Part shown: positions 33,780 to 42,936 of the stretch, in pieces
Position numbering within the stretch: position 1 is the stretch's first letter
Layout: each line of letters starts with the position of its first letter
From: Nonomuraea turcica
Lineage (GTDB): Bacteria > Actinomycetota > Actinomycetes > Streptosporangiales > Streptosporangiaceae
Assembly (NCBI RefSeq): GCF_030718205.1
Contig: NZ_JAUZQF010000007.1
Location: 124,001 to 188,000 of the forward strand
DNA length: 64,000 bases
Direction of reading: 5' to 3'
Program-made: the position numbers and the translations under genes
The notes under the pieces: model-generated
Told to the model about the DNA's origin: nothing
The model's database searches: none
What the model saw: only the letters and a program-made list of their open reading frames with translations

Positions 33780-36422
33780 CTACCGCACCGGGACCTGGGA
33801 GGCCGTTGTGCCGCCGCCGGCGGCCTCCCAGCCGGACACCACCGTCGGCGAGGCATCCATGGCGCGGGTCAGGGGGACGGTCACGGTCGTCGTGCCTTTG
33901 GCGGACACTGTGACGACCCGGCTGCCTGCCGTTCCCCGAGCATCGCGGACGAACAGGTGGGCCTTGCCGGCAGCGGCCGTGCGCAACGTCACCTTCACTC
34001 CGTCCGGCACGCCCGTGGCCGCGGTCGCGTGGCCGCTCGCGGACGCCTGCGCCGCGGGCCCGCCGCCCACGGGGACGTGCGCGCGGACCGCCTGCTCCAG
34101 CGACTGCGGCGAGTCCAGGCTGGACAGGGCGGTGTCGGGGATCACCGGATCGGGCGCCGGCCGGTCCGCGGGCGGCCGGTACCCCGGCAGGGTCGCCACG
34201 CCCCACCGGTACGGGTCGCCTTGTACGCCGCCCCACGTCGACCAGCCGATCCGGGTCTGGCCGGTCTTGTTCTGCGTGTCGGAGTCGTACACCAGGATGT
34301 TCAGGCCCAGGTGCTCGGGGTCGACGGAGCCGGGCAGGGCCTCCATCGGGATGGACATTTCCACCGTGTACGCGCCGGAGACGACCGAAGAGGCGATCCG
34401 CACGCCCGTGGCGGGACCCTGGCGGTTGTCGGCGTCCCGCAGCGCGCACGGCGGCCCTTCGGCGGTCACTGGCAGGATGGCCGCCTTGAAGGTCGTGGAG
34501 GTGTTCTCGGATGTGCCGCGCGGGTCGAGGGTGACCTCCACCGCGTCGGTACGCCAGTGCCGCTTGCAGTCGGCGGCGGCCAGCCGCGTGCCCAGCACGT
34601 CGTCCTTCACCTGCACCACGACGTACAACGTGTCGTCGCGCCAGGCCAGCTTGGCCGTGCCGGAGCAGTCGTCCGCCGACGAGCACGCGGTGCCCTCCCA
34701 GCGGCGGGAGAGGTCGAGCGCGGGCCCGGTGTACTCGCCGTCGCCCTCTGCGCCGTCCACGGTGGGCCCCGTAGACGCCGCCTGCGGGATCGTGGTGGCC
34801 GGGACGAGTTCGAGCGCGGGTCGTCCGGTGACCGCGCCGTCCACGGTGACGGTGTAGGCGTAGTCGCCGCCCTCGTTGGAGGTCTTCAGCGAGGTGTCGG
34901 TGTTGGTGACGGTGAACGGCACCGTCACCGACGCCCCCGGGCCCAGGTCGCGGTAGGCGGCCTCGGCGCGGTCGGCGGCGAAGCCGGCGGGCAGGTCCAC
35001 GCGTACGGTGCCGGACCGGGCGGCGTCGCCCACGTTCGTCACCACGACGCCGATCTGCCGGGAGCCACCGGACGGGAGGGTGAGCACGGGCGTGACCAGC
35101 CCGCGCAGCTGCGGCACACCGACCTCGCTCACCCACGTCTCGTACTGGTCGACCTGGGGAAGCAGTTGCTGCTGCCCACGCACGGCGGGGCCCGCCTCGA
35201 CCTGCCGGTCGGTGTAGCCCCGTCCCCTTTCGGTGGTCAGCACGGCTCCGATCCTGGTCCTGCCGGCCGCGCTCTGGGTCGGCGTCACGGTGAAGCGCGC
35301 CGAACCGGTGCGTCCGGCGGCGATCCGGCCGAGGTCGCCGGAGCCCGTGACCGTCCAGCCCTCGGGCACCCGGAGCGCCGCGGACGAGCGGCCCAGCGGC
35401 TCGCGAGCGGCGCTCGCGGCGACCTCGACGGTGAAGGGGGTGCCGGGGCGGACGTCGAACGTGCTGGTCCGCAGGCCGAGCTGGGTCCCGAGCGGGACGG
35501 TCCCGCTCGGCCTGGTCAGCGCCCCGTCGAGGATGGCCGTCGGCGCGGCCGCCGCCGGGGTGCCCGGCTCGGGGAAGGGCACCCGCGCGTCCACTTGGGT
35601 GAAGAAGTCGCAGCCCAGCTGGGCGGGGTCGGACGGCACGTCGGGGAAGACGGCCCAGCCCTGGGAGGCGTAGGTGCGCTGGGCGTCACGCTCGATCGCG
35701 GCCCACGTCCGGCCGCGCTGCGAGGGGCGTCCGCTCCACACGCCGTACACGTTCTGCGCCGGGTTGGCGGGCCGGAACGACGCGGCGCACGAGGGCCCGG
35801 TCTGCGAGGTGCCGCGCCCGCCGCCGGTGAGCAGCCGCGCGGGCGCGAAGGGACGCAGCCCTTCGCGGGTGATCTGCTCGGGGAACGCCTTCGGGTCGGC
35901 CGCCGCGTAGAACGCCTCGATGGCCAGCCGGGCGGCCTCCTGGTGGTTGCCGTGGTTGCCCGGTGTCGGGGCGGGGTCCATGGTCAGCAGGATCTCCGGG
36001 CGGGTCTGCCGGATGGTCCGCACGACCTTCTCGAGGGTGTCGCCGCCCCAGACCTGGTCAGTCAGCGGGGCGCTGACCGTGTAGTAGAAGTCGACGTCGT
36101 CGAGGTTGAACACCTCGCCGATGCCGGCCTTGGCAACCGCCGTCCGCTCCTCGGCCTCGCGCAGCAGCCCGAGCGCCGGGCCCTCCTCGGGGCCGACGGC
36201 GTTGCCGCCGCCCTCGCCGCGGGTGACGGTGACGACGCCGGCGCGCACGTCGTGGTCCTCGTTCCATTGGCCGAGCGTGGACAGGGTGAACGCCTCGTCG
36301 TCGGGGTGCGCGCCGACGAACAACGCGTCCAGGTCCACGGGCGCCTCGGCGGCCTCGGCGTCGGCCGGTAGAGCGGGCAACAGCGCGGAAACGGTGACCA
36401 ACGCCATCAGCAGTCGTCGCAT
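33780..36422 (-). CDS. Secreted PIG-L-type deacetylase with beta-sandwich and sugar-binding-like domains
   Basis: 880 residues. A signal peptide (about 1-26) is followed by a PIG-L/LmbE deacetylase domain: the zinc motif is HPDDE (39-43) with HGNH (157-160). PIG-L enzymes remove acetyl groups from N-acetylglucosaminyl substrates. The middle (about 470-570) looks like a NEW3/alpha-galactosidase-type beta-sandwich (VVVTNVGDAARSGTVRVDLP). The 590-750 region resembles a CBM9-like module (KLAWRDDTLYVVVQVKDDVL). It is the last gene of the sugar operon, 15 bp after a permease gene, so it probably acts extracellularly on the same substrate. Ribosome site GGAGG before 36422. Confidence 0.85.
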   Translation of the reverse strand: MRRLLMALVTVSALLPALPADAEAAEAPVDLDALFVGAHPDDEAFTLSTLGQWNEDHDVRAGVVTVTRGEGGGNAVGPEEGPALGLLREAEERTAVAKAGIGEVFNLDDVDFYYTVSAPLTDQVWGGDTLEKVVRTIRQTRPEILLTMDPAPTPGNHGNHQEAARLAIEAFYAAADPKAFPEQITREGLRPFAPARLLTGGGRGTSQTGPSCAASFRPANPAQNVYGVWSGRPSQRGRTWAAIERDAQRTYASQGWAVFPDVPSDPAQLGCDFFTQVDARVPFPEPGTPAAAAPTAILDGALTRPSGTVPLGTQLGLRTSTFDVRPGTPFTVEVAASAAREPLGRSSAALRVPEGWTVTGSGDLGRIAAGRTGSARFTVTPTQSAAGRTRIGAVLTTERGRGYTDRQVEAGPAVRGQQQLLPQVDQYETWVSEVGVPQLRGLVTPVLTLPSGGSRQIGVVVTNVGDAARSGTVRVDLPAGFAADRAEAAYRDLGPGASVTVPFTVTNTDTSLKTSNEGGDYAYTVTVDGAVTGRPALELVPATTIPQAASTGPTVDGAEGDGEYTGPALDLSRRWEGTACSSADDCSGTAKLAWRDDTLYVVVQVKDDVLGTRLAAADCKRHWRTDAVEVTLDPRGTSENTSTTFKAAILPVTAEGPPCALRDADNRQGPATGVRIASSVVSGAYTVEMSIPMEALPGSVDPEHLGLNILVYDSDTQNKTGQTRIGWSTWGGVQGDPYRWGVATLPGYRPPADRPAPDPVIPDTALSSLDSPQSLEQAVRAHVPVGGGPAAQASASGHATAATGVPDGVKVTLRTAAAGKAHLFVRDARGTAGSRVVTVSAKGTTTVTVPLTRAMDASPTVVSGWEAAGGGTTASQVPVR

Positions 36423-36437
36423 GGAACCTCCGTGGGG

Positions 36438-37238
36438 TTATTCGCGGACCGCCCCCTGGAGCAGGCCGCGGACGAAGTGTCGCTGGAGGAACAAGTAGAA
36501 GATCACGACCGGGGTCGCCACGATGACCGACCCGGCGGCGAGGAGGGTGAAGCCGGAGGTGTACTGGCCCTGGAAGAACGCCAGCCCGAGGGGCGCGGTC
36601 CGCAGCGACTCGCTGGTCACCATGATCAGCGGGATGAGGAACTCGTTCCACGTCCACATGAAGACCAGCACGGTCAGAGTGACGAGGGCGGGCCGGGCCG
36701 GCGGCACCAGCACCTGCCACAGGATGCGCCACGTCGAGGCCCCGTCGATGCGGGCGGCCTCGACGATCGCCCGGTTGGATGCGCGGAAGTACGCCCGCAT
36801 CCAGAACGTGCCGAACGCCACCGACAACGCCACCTGAGGCAGCGCCACCGACCAGAACGTGTCGATCAGTCCCAGGGTGCGCAGGTCGAAGTAGAGCGGC
36901 ACCGCGACGGCCTCGCTCGGCATCATGATCCCGAGCATGAACAGGTAGAACAGCACCGACTGGCCGCGGAAGCGCATGGTGCCGAACGCGTACCCGCTCA
37001 TGATCGACAGCAGCACGCTGACGACCACGACGAACGACGACACCATCAGGCTGCTGCGCAGGTACGTGCCGAACCGGCCGATCTCCCACGCCGCCGCGAA
37101 GTTCCCGAGCCCGGCCGTGCCGCCGCTGTCGGCGGGCCCGAGCGCGGCCGACAGGATGGTCACGATGGGGAAGAGCGCGAACGCGGCGAACACCGACAGG
37201 ATGACGTAGTTGGCCGCCCGCTCCCCGCGCGAGATCAC
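36438..37238 (-). CDS. Carbohydrate ABC transporter permease (MalG/UgpE type)
   Basis: 266 residues from GTG 37238, which overlaps the upstream permease stop (GTGA). Six helices and the EAA loop EAARIDGASTWRILWQVLVP typical of binding-protein-dependent sugar importers. It forms a heterodimer with the product of 37235-38131. The ATPase is not encoded here, as usual for actinobacterial sugar importers that share MsiK. Confidence 0.93.
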   Translation of the reverse strand: MISRGERAANYVILSVFAAFALFPIVTILSAALGPADSGGTAGLGNFAAAWEIGRFGTYLRSSLMVSSFVVVVSVLLSIMSGYAFGTMRFRGQSVLFYLFMLGIMMPSEAVAVPLYFDLRTLGLIDTFWSVALPQVALSVAFGTFWMRAYFRASNRAIVEAARIDGASTWRILWQVLVPPARPALVTLTVLVFMWTWNEFLIPLIMVTSESLRTAPLGLAFFQGQYTSGFTLLAAGSVIVATPVVIFYLFLQRHFVRGLLQGAVRE

Positions 37239-38131
37239 GTGACCCCCCTGTCCGCGAACCGGTTGATCCCGAACGAGATCACGAAGATGACGACGGTCAG
37301 CGTGACGCCGATCGCCGCCGCCGAGCCGACCTGGCTGAGCCCGAAGGCCCGGTGGTAGACCTCGTACGACGGCACCGACGTCGAGTCGCCTGGCCCGCCC
37401 CGCGTCGTGATGTACACCAGGTCGAACGTGCGCAACGCGGCGATCACCGTCAGCGTCAGGGCGACCGCGATCTCCCCGCGCACCGACGGCAGCGTGACCG
37501 CGAAGAACTCCCGCACCGCGCCCGCCCCGTCCAGCCGCGCCGCCTCGTACAACTCGGCGGGGATGCGGCTCATCCCGGCCAGCAGCAGCACGGTCACCAG
37601 GCCCGTCTCGAACCACGTGCCCACCACGCCGACCGCCGGCAAGGCGAAGGTGTAGTCGCCCAGCCAGCCCCGGGTCAGCGCGTCCAGCCCCAGCGCGCCG
37701 AGCAGCGTGTTGAGCGTGCCGTCGGGCGCGTACACCCGCCGCCACGCCACGGCCACGACGACCATGGCGACGACCTGCGGCAGGAACACCACGGTGCGGA
37801 AGAACCCCAGCCCGCGCACCTTGGCGTGGTTGAGGATCGCGGCCAGCCCCAGCCCGATCACCAGCGGCCCTGCCGCGTAGAAGACGATGAGGACCAGCGC
37901 GTGGCCGAAGGCGGCCCGCAGCCCTTCGTCGGCGACGATCGCGGCATAGTTCTCCAGGCCGACCCATCTGCCCAGGGACAGGCCGTCCCAGTCGTACAAC
38001 GAGAGCTGCACCGCGCGGCCGATCGGATAGAGCAGGAACGCCGCGTACACGGCGAAGGCCGGCAGCACGTACAGGTAGGCGACGCGGCGGGGCTCCCCGG
38101 GAGGCCGGGTCCCCATCGTCGGCTGGGTCAT
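37235..38131 (-). CDS. Carbohydrate ABC transporter permease (MalF/UgpA type)
   Basis: 298 residues from ATG 38131, overlapping the binding-protein stop by 4 bp. Six transmembrane helices (AYLYVLPAFAVYAAFLLYPI, ALVLIVFYAAGPLVIGLGLA) and the EAA loop ELYEAARLDGAGAVREFFAV. It spans the membrane as partner of the downstream permease. Tight overlaps show one transcript with the binding protein and kinase genes. Confidence 0.93.
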   Translation of the reverse strand: MTQPTMGTRPPGEPRRVAYLYVLPAFAVYAAFLLYPIGRAVQLSLYDWDGLSLGRWVGLENYAAIVADEGLRAAFGHALVLIVFYAAGPLVIGLGLAAILNHAKVRGLGFFRTVVFLPQVVAMVVVAVAWRRVYAPDGTLNTLLGALGLDALTRGWLGDYTFALPAVGVVGTWFETGLVTVLLLAGMSRIPAELYEAARLDGAGAVREFFAVTLPSVRGEIAVALTLTVIAALRTFDLVYITTRGGPGDSTSVPSYEVYHRAFGLSQVGSAAAIGVTLTVVIFVISFGINRFADRGVT

Positions 38132-39501
38132 CCGTTGCTCTCGGCGAAGGTCTTGTAGTCCTTCTCCAGCGTGGCCAGGAACTCCTGCGGGGTCGCCTTC
38201 TTGGCCAGCAGGTCCTGCAGCGCCGCCCCCAGCGTGTCGGCGAACGTCGGGGTGGCGTAGTCCAGGTACGGCACCAGCCCGTTCTTCGCGGTCACGGTCC
38301 CGAACGCGGTGAAGACGTCCTGCTGCGGGCCCTTGGCCACGCTCTGCTGGTCGGTCTCGGCGACCGGCAGGTTCCCTGTCTCGGTGAGCACTTTCATGGC
38401 GTCGGCGCTGGTGATGAAGTTGATGTACGCCGCCGCCGCGTCCGGGTTGGGGCTCTTGGCGGTGATCGCGAACGGCAGTCCCGTGCCGCCCGTCGCGACC
38501 GGCGGCGCGTCGGCCGTGACGCCCGGCGGCAGCATGAACCCCAGGTCGTCGCCCAAGGTCTTCTGCAGGTCGGCGAGGAGCCAGGTGCCGGCGATCATGA
38601 AGACGCCCTGGCCCTTGCCGAACGCCTGCCAGGCCGGGTCGTACCCCTGGCCGTTGAAGCCCTTGGCGAAGTAGCCCTTGTCGACCCAGCCGACGAGTTG
38701 CTCGGCGGCGGTGGTGTTCTCGGTCGTGTTCCAGGAGGCGCCCTTGCGGCCGAAGGCCAGCGTGCCGATCTGGCCGGGTGGGACGTGGCGGCCCTGCACG
38801 GTGCCGAACACGTGGACGGCCGGCCACTTGTCGAGGTTGCCGAGCTGCAGCGGCACCTCGCCGCCCGCCTTGGCCGTGGCCAGCGCCGTCTCGAAGTCGG
38901 CCCACGTCTTCGGCGGCTCCAGGCCGAGCTTGGTGAGCTTGGCCCGGTTGTAGAAGATGCCGACGACCTCGCCGACCTGCGGCAGGCCGTACAGGTTGCC
39001 CTCGCCGAACAGCTTGCCGTCGGCGCTGTAGCGCGAGTACCGCAGCACCGACTCCGGGTAGCGCTGCTTCCACCCGTACACGTCGGCGTAGGCGTCCAGC
39101 GGGCGCAGCTGACCGGCCTTGACGAACGCGCCCATCGCGGAGCGGCCGTTGTTGGCCTCCACCACGTCCGGCGGCTCGTTGCCGCTCAGCGCCAGGCGCA
39201 GGGTGGTGTTGAGGTCGTCGAAGGAGCGGGAGACCCGGTTCAGCTTGATGTTGGGGTATTTGGCCTGGAAGGCGTCGTTGAGCTGCTTCATCTGGGCCGC
39301 CTGCCCGCCGCGTACCTCCTGATCCCAGACGGTGAGCGTGACGTTGCCGAGACCGGCGGCATCGGTGCGCACCGCATTCGGCGACCCTGAAGACGACCCT
39401 GCGGGCGAGGCCGGCGACGGCGGGGCCGAGGAGCCGGGCGCGCACGCGGTCAGGACCAGCATGCCCGCGGCGAGCGCGGCGAGTCGCATCGGGGGGGTCA
39501 T
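38128..39501 (-). CDS. Sugar-binding lipoprotein of ABC importer
   Basis: 457 residues. The lipoprotein signal ends LAAGMLVLTACAPGSS with the lipid-bearing Cys near residue 20. The mature protein is a cluster-B (family 1) solute-binding protein: TLTVWDQEVRGGQAAQMKQL, DAFQAKYPNIKLNRV, WADFETALATAKAGGEVPLQ. It delivers a sugar or oligosaccharide to the two permeases. Start at ATG 39501 with GGAG upstream. It lies 4 bp after the PfkB gene. Confidence 0.93.
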   Translation of the reverse strand: MTPPMRLAALAAGMLVLTACAPGSSAPPSPASPAGSSSGSPNAVRTDAAGLGNVTLTVWDQEVRGGQAAQMKQLNDAFQAKYPNIKLNRVSRSFDDLNTTLRLALSGNEPPDVVEANNGRSAMGAFVKAGQLRPLDAYADVYGWKQRYPESVLRYSRYSADGKLFGEGNLYGLPQVGEVVGIFYNRAKLTKLGLEPPKTWADFETALATAKAGGEVPLQLGNLDKWPAVHVFGTVQGRHVPPGQIGTLAFGRKGASWNTTENTTAAEQLVGWVDKGYFAKGFNGQGYDPAWQAFGKGQGVFMIAGTWLLADLQKTLGDDLGFMLPPGVTADAPPVATGGTGLPFAITAKSPNPDAAAAYINFITSADAMKVLTETGNLPVAETDQQSVAKGPQQDVFTAFGTVTAKNGLVPYLDYATPTFADTLGAALQDLLAKKATPQEFLATLEKDYKTFAESNG

Positions 39502-39505
39502 GGTG

Positions 39506-40693
39506 TTACTCCTTCTGCGCAGGCGCGCGAGGCGCGTCCGGGTCCTCGCCCTCGGCAGGGGGCCTCTGGGAGGCCATGCCGACGTCGGCGTAACGGGCGA
39601 TGGTGGCGACGGCGCGGCGCACCGCGCCGACCGGGACAGTGGGCACCAGCCGGTCGAGGAAGGCGTAGCGGCGCGCCAGCGAGCTGCCGTAGGCGCCGCT
39701 GTGCCCGGCCGCCTCGCGCACCTCGTGCCACCAGTCCGCGATGTCCCCCCAGCCCGGCGCGGCCAGCGACCCGCCGAACTGCTGGACCGCCAGCGCAGCG
39801 CACACCTCGGCGAACGCCAGCCGGTCGGCGAGCGGCCAGCGGCACAGGGTGCCGAGCACGAAGCCGGCGCCGAAGACGTCGCCCGCGCCGGTCGGGTCGA
39901 GCGCCGTCACCCGCGGCGCGGGCACGAACGCCTCCTCCCCCGTGATCGAGTCGATGGCCATGGCGCCGTTGGCCCCGTCGGTCACCACGGCCAGCGGCAC
40001 CCGGTCGGCGATCGCGTACAGCGCGTCGCGGGGCGTGTCGGTGCGGGTGTAGGCCATCGCCTCGGTCGCGTTCGGCAGGAACGCGTGGCAGACCGACAGT
40101 TGCTCCAGCACCTCGGACGACCAGGCGCCGGACGGGTCCCAGCCCACGTCCGCGAAGATCAGCGCCCCGTCGCGGTGCGCCAGCTCGGCCCAGTTGCACG
40201 AGCTGCCCGGCGCGCCGAGCGGCTCTTCGGGGGAGAGCGTCACGATCACGGCCTTGGAGCGGGGCGGCTTGCCGATCATCTCGGACGCCGGCATGGGCGC
40301 GCGATGGCCGTGGGTCACCATGCTGCGGTCGCGGTCCACCGCCATGGACACCGTCACCGGCGAGTGCCAGTGCTCGAAACGCTGCGACCTGGACAGGTCG
40401 ACCGACTCCTGCTCCTCCAGCGTGCGCCAGCAGAAGTCGCCGTAGTCGTCGTCGCCGAACGCGGCCGCCAGCGACGTGCGCAGCCCCAGCCGGCTGGTCG
40501 CGATGGCGAGGTTGGCGATGCCGCCCGGGCACGAGCCCATGCCCTCGGCCCAGATCTCGGTGCCGGCCTCGGGCATCGCGGGCAGGCCCGTGAAGATGAT
40601 GTCCAGGAAGACCGTCCCGGCCAGGAACACGTCGAACTGCGGACCCTCGGGGGTCCGCTCGCCGGCCAGAGGGTCGTACGCCTGGACAGACAC
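39506..40693 (-). CDS. PfkB-family carbohydrate kinase
   Basis: 395 residues from GTG 40693 with GAGGAGG upstream. The N-terminal motif is GSCPGGIANLAIATSRLG. The C-terminal catalytic motif is LDPTGAGDVFGAGFVLGTL, with the Asp base in DPTGAGD. It phosphorylates a sugar or sugar-like compound with ATP in the cytoplasm. First gene of the importer operon. Its combination with a GH4 glycosidase, which usually needs a 6-phospho-sugar, suggests it phosphorylates the imported glycoside or its product. Confidence 0.88.
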   Translation of the reverse strand: MSVQAYDPLAGERTPEGPQFDVFLAGTVFLDIIFTGLPAMPEAGTEIWAEGMGSCPGGIANLAIATSRLGLRTSLAAAFGDDDYGDFCWRTLEEQESVDLSRSQRFEHWHSPVTVSMAVDRDRSMVTHGHRAPMPASEMIGKPPRSKAVIVTLSPEEPLGAPGSSCNWAELAHRDGALIFADVGWDPSGAWSSEVLEQLSVCHAFLPNATEAMAYTRTDTPRDALYAIADRVPLAVVTDGANGAMAIDSITGEEAFVPAPRVTALDPTGAGDVFGAGFVLGTLCRWPLADRLAFAEVCAALAVQQFGGSLAAPGWGDIADWWHEVREAAGHSGAYGSSLARRYAFLDRLVPTVPVGAVRRAVATIARYADVGMASQRPPAEGEDPDAPRAPAQKE

Positions 40694-40749
40694 GGGAATG
40701 GGTCCTCCTCGACACACCGAGATGTGCGCAATCTTGCACGTTTACTCGG

Positions 40750-40826
40750 ACACTTCAAGTATTTCCACGCAAGTGTTTGGAGCAAGATGCCTACTTCTGC
40801 GCGAAATTGGTTGATACACTCGCGCC
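40750..40826. promoter_or_regulatory. Divergent operator/promoter of the sugar locus
   Basis: ACACTT (40750-40755) and AAGTGT (40771-40776) form an inverted repeat, a candidate DeoR operator between the two transcription units. TACACT at 40815-40820 is a good -10 hexamer, only 6 bp before the GTG at 40827, and no ribosome site is present, so the deoR-type gene is probably leaderless. Confidence 0.55.
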
Positions 40827-41585
40827 GTGCTTCAGCGCCTCAGGCATGCCGAGATCATGCGCCGCGTCCGGCTCTCAGGCGCCACGAGCGTTCGTGATCT
40901 CGCCAGCCAGCTCGGCGTGAGCCCGTCGACCATCCGCAGGGACCTCGAGGTGCTCGACCGCGACGGGACGCTGCGGCGCGTCCGCGGCGGCGCTCTGGCC
41001 AGCGTGGACGCCGACGCCGACCGGCCGTTCGCCGCGGTCGAGGCGGTCGACGAGCAGGACAAGGAGGCGGTGGCCGCGCGGGCCGCGCAGCTGGTGGCCG
41101 ACGGGGATGTGATCCTGCTCGACATCGGGACGACCACGATGCGGCTGGCCGAGCGGCTGCGCCGGCGCCGCGTCACCGTGGTCACCTCCAGCCTCGCCGT
41201 GCTCGACGTGCTCCGCGCCGACCCGGCGGTCGAGCTGCTGATGCTGGGCGGCATGCTGCGCCGGCCCTACCACTCGCTCGTCGGGGTGCTGACCGAGGCG
41301 GCGCTGAGCCAGGTGGTCGCCGACCGCGTGTTCCTGGGCGCCAGCGGCGTGCGGCCGGACGGGCAGCTCGTGGACACCACGCTCGCCGAGGTGCCGCTGA
41401 AGCGCGCCATGATCGCGGCGGCGCGGCAGGTGGTGCTGCTCGTGGACCGGCACAAGTTCCCCGGCACCGGCGCGCTGCGCGTGTGCGGCCCCGAGGACAT
41501 CGACGTCATCGTGACGAACGAGGGCGCCGACGCGGCGACGCTGCGCAACTGCGCCGCCGCGGGCGCCGAGGTCCTGCTCACGTGA
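40827..41585 (+). CDS. DeoR/GlpR-family sugar regulator
   Basis: 252 residues from GTG 40827. The N-terminal helix-turn-helix is GATSVRDLASQLGVSPSTIR with RDLEVLDRDGTLRRVRGG. The C-terminal ribose-phosphate-isomerase-like sensor has ILLDIGTTTMRLAERLRRRR and VDRHKFPGTGALRV, the DeoR fold that binds a phosphorylated sugar. It probably represses both its own operon (with GH4) and the divergent importer operon until the sugar-phosphate accumulates. Confidence 0.92.
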   Translation: MLQRLRHAEIMRRVRLSGATSVRDLASQLGVSPSTIRRDLEVLDRDGTLRRVRGGALASVDADADRPFAAVEAVDEQDKEAVAARAAQLVADGDVILLDIGTTTMRLAERLRRRRVTVVTSSLAVLDVLRADPAVELLMLGGMLRRPYHSLVGVLTEAALSQVVADRVFLGASGVRPDGQLVDTTLAEVPLKRAMIAAARQVVLLVDRHKFPGTGALRVCGPEDIDVIVTNEGADAATLRNCAAAGAEVLLT

Positions 41586-41589
41586 AGGG

Positions 41590-42936
41590 ATGCGGATGAG
41601 ACTGGCCGTCCTCGGAGGCGGGGGCTTCCGGGTGCCGCTCGTGTACGGCGCGCTCCTGCGCGATCGGGCCAAGCCCCGCGTGCAGGAGGTGGTGCTGTAC
41701 GACGTGTCGGCGCAGCGGCTGGAGACCATCGGGCACGTGCTGCGCCAGCTCGCCGCCGGACACGACGACCCGCCCGTCGTGCGGACCACCACCGACCTGG
41801 ACACCGCGCTGCGCGAGGCGGACTTCGTCTTCTCGGCCATCCGCGTGGGCGGCCTGGCCGGGCGCACCGCGGACGAGCGGGTGGCGCTGGAGCTGGGCCT
41901 GCTCGGCCAGGAGACGACCGGTCCCGGCGGCATCGCCTACGGCCTGCGGACCATCCCGGTCGCGCTCCACGTGGCCGAGCGGGTGGCCGCGCTCGCGCCC
42001 CGCGCCTGGGTCATCAACTTCACCAACCCGGCGGGGATGATCACCGAGGCCATGCGGCGCGTGCTCGGCGACCGGGTGATCGGCATCTGCGACTCCCCGA
42101 TCGGGTTGATCCGGCGGGCCGCCGCCGCGCTCGGGCTCGACCCGGCCCGGGTGTCGCCCGACTACGTGGGGCTCAACCACCTCGGCTGGCTGCGCGGCCT
42201 CGTCCACCAGGGCCGCGACGTGCTGCCCGGCCTGCTCACCGACGACGCGGCGCTGGTGAAGGTCGAGGAGGCCCGCATCTTCGGACCCGAGTGGGTGCGC
42301 ACGCTCGGGGCGCTGCCCAACGAATACCTGTACTACTACTACTTCACCCGCGAGGCCGTCGCCGCGATCTCCGGACCCACCCGGGGCGAGTCCCTGCTGG
42401 GCCAGCAGGACGCGTTCTACGCCGCGGTGCGGGCGCGGCCGGACGAGGCGCTCGCCGAGTGGCTGAGCGCACGCAGGCAGCGCGACGCCACCTACATGGC
42501 CGAGGCCCGCGACGCCACCGACGCCGGTGAGCGGGAGGCCGCCGACCTCGAAGCGGGCGGGTACGAGGGCATCGCGCTGGCGCTCATGGCCGCCATCGCC
42601 CGCGGCGAGCCCGCCACCATGATCCTCAACGTGCGCAACGGCTCGGCGGTGCCGGGCCTGCCCGAGGACGCGGTCGTGGAGATCCCGTGCGCGGTCGGCG
42701 GCGCCGGCGTGCGCCCCTTCGCCACCCGCCCGCTCCCCGGGCGGTTCCTGGGTCTCCTCCAGCAGGTGAAGGCGGTCGAGCAGACGGCCATCGAGGCCGC
42801 GCTGACCGGATCTTCCGATCTGGCGGTGGCGGCGTTCGCGCTGCATCCGCTGGTCGACTCGGTGACGACGGCACACAGGCTGCTCGACGGCTACCGCGCC
42901 CGCATCCCCGAGCTGGCCGCCGTCTTCCCGAGCTGA
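41590..42936 (+). CDS. GH4-family glycosidase (6-phospho-beta-glucosidase-like)
   Basis: 448 residues. NAD+ and divalent-metal-dependent glycoside hydrolase family 4. The N-terminal NAD fold is LAVLGGGGFRVPLVYGAL; VINFTNPAGMITEAMRR, the metal/substrate motif CDSP, and LNHLGWLRG follow. By relatedness it falls near 6-phospho-beta-glucosidases, although the CDSP tetrapeptide differs from the motifs I know in characterised branches, so the substrate is open. ATG 41590 or 41596 can start it. It lies 4 bp after the deoR-type gene. There is no PTS gene, so the kinase at 39506 may supply the phosphorylated substrate. Confidence 0.9.
   Translation: MRMRLAVLGGGGFRVPLVYGALLRDRAKPRVQEVVLYDVSAQRLETIGHVLRQLAAGHDDPPVVRTTTDLDTALREADFVFSAIRVGGLAGRTADERVALELGLLGQETTGPGGIAYGLRTIPVALHVAERVAALAPRAWVINFTNPAGMITEAMRRVLGDRVIGICDSPIGLIRRAAAALGLDPARVSPDYVGLNHLGWLRGLVHQGRDVLPGLLTDDAALVKVEEARIFGPEWVRTLGALPNEYLYYYYFTREAVAAISGPTRGESLLGQQDAFYAAVRARPDEALAEWLSARRQRDATYMAEARDATDAGEREAADLEAGGYEGIALALMAAIARGEPATMILNVRNGSAVPGLPEDAVVEIPCAVGGAGVRPFATRPLPGRFLGLLQQVKAVEQTAIEAALTGSSDLAVAAFALHPLVDSVTTAHRLLDGYRARIPELAAVFPS

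Noticed and set aside
33957..36371. An 804-codon plus-strand frame opposite the PIG-L gene
   Set aside because: Composition is low-complexity Arg/Gly/Val and the opposite strand encodes a recognised enzyme with signal peptide and zinc motifs.
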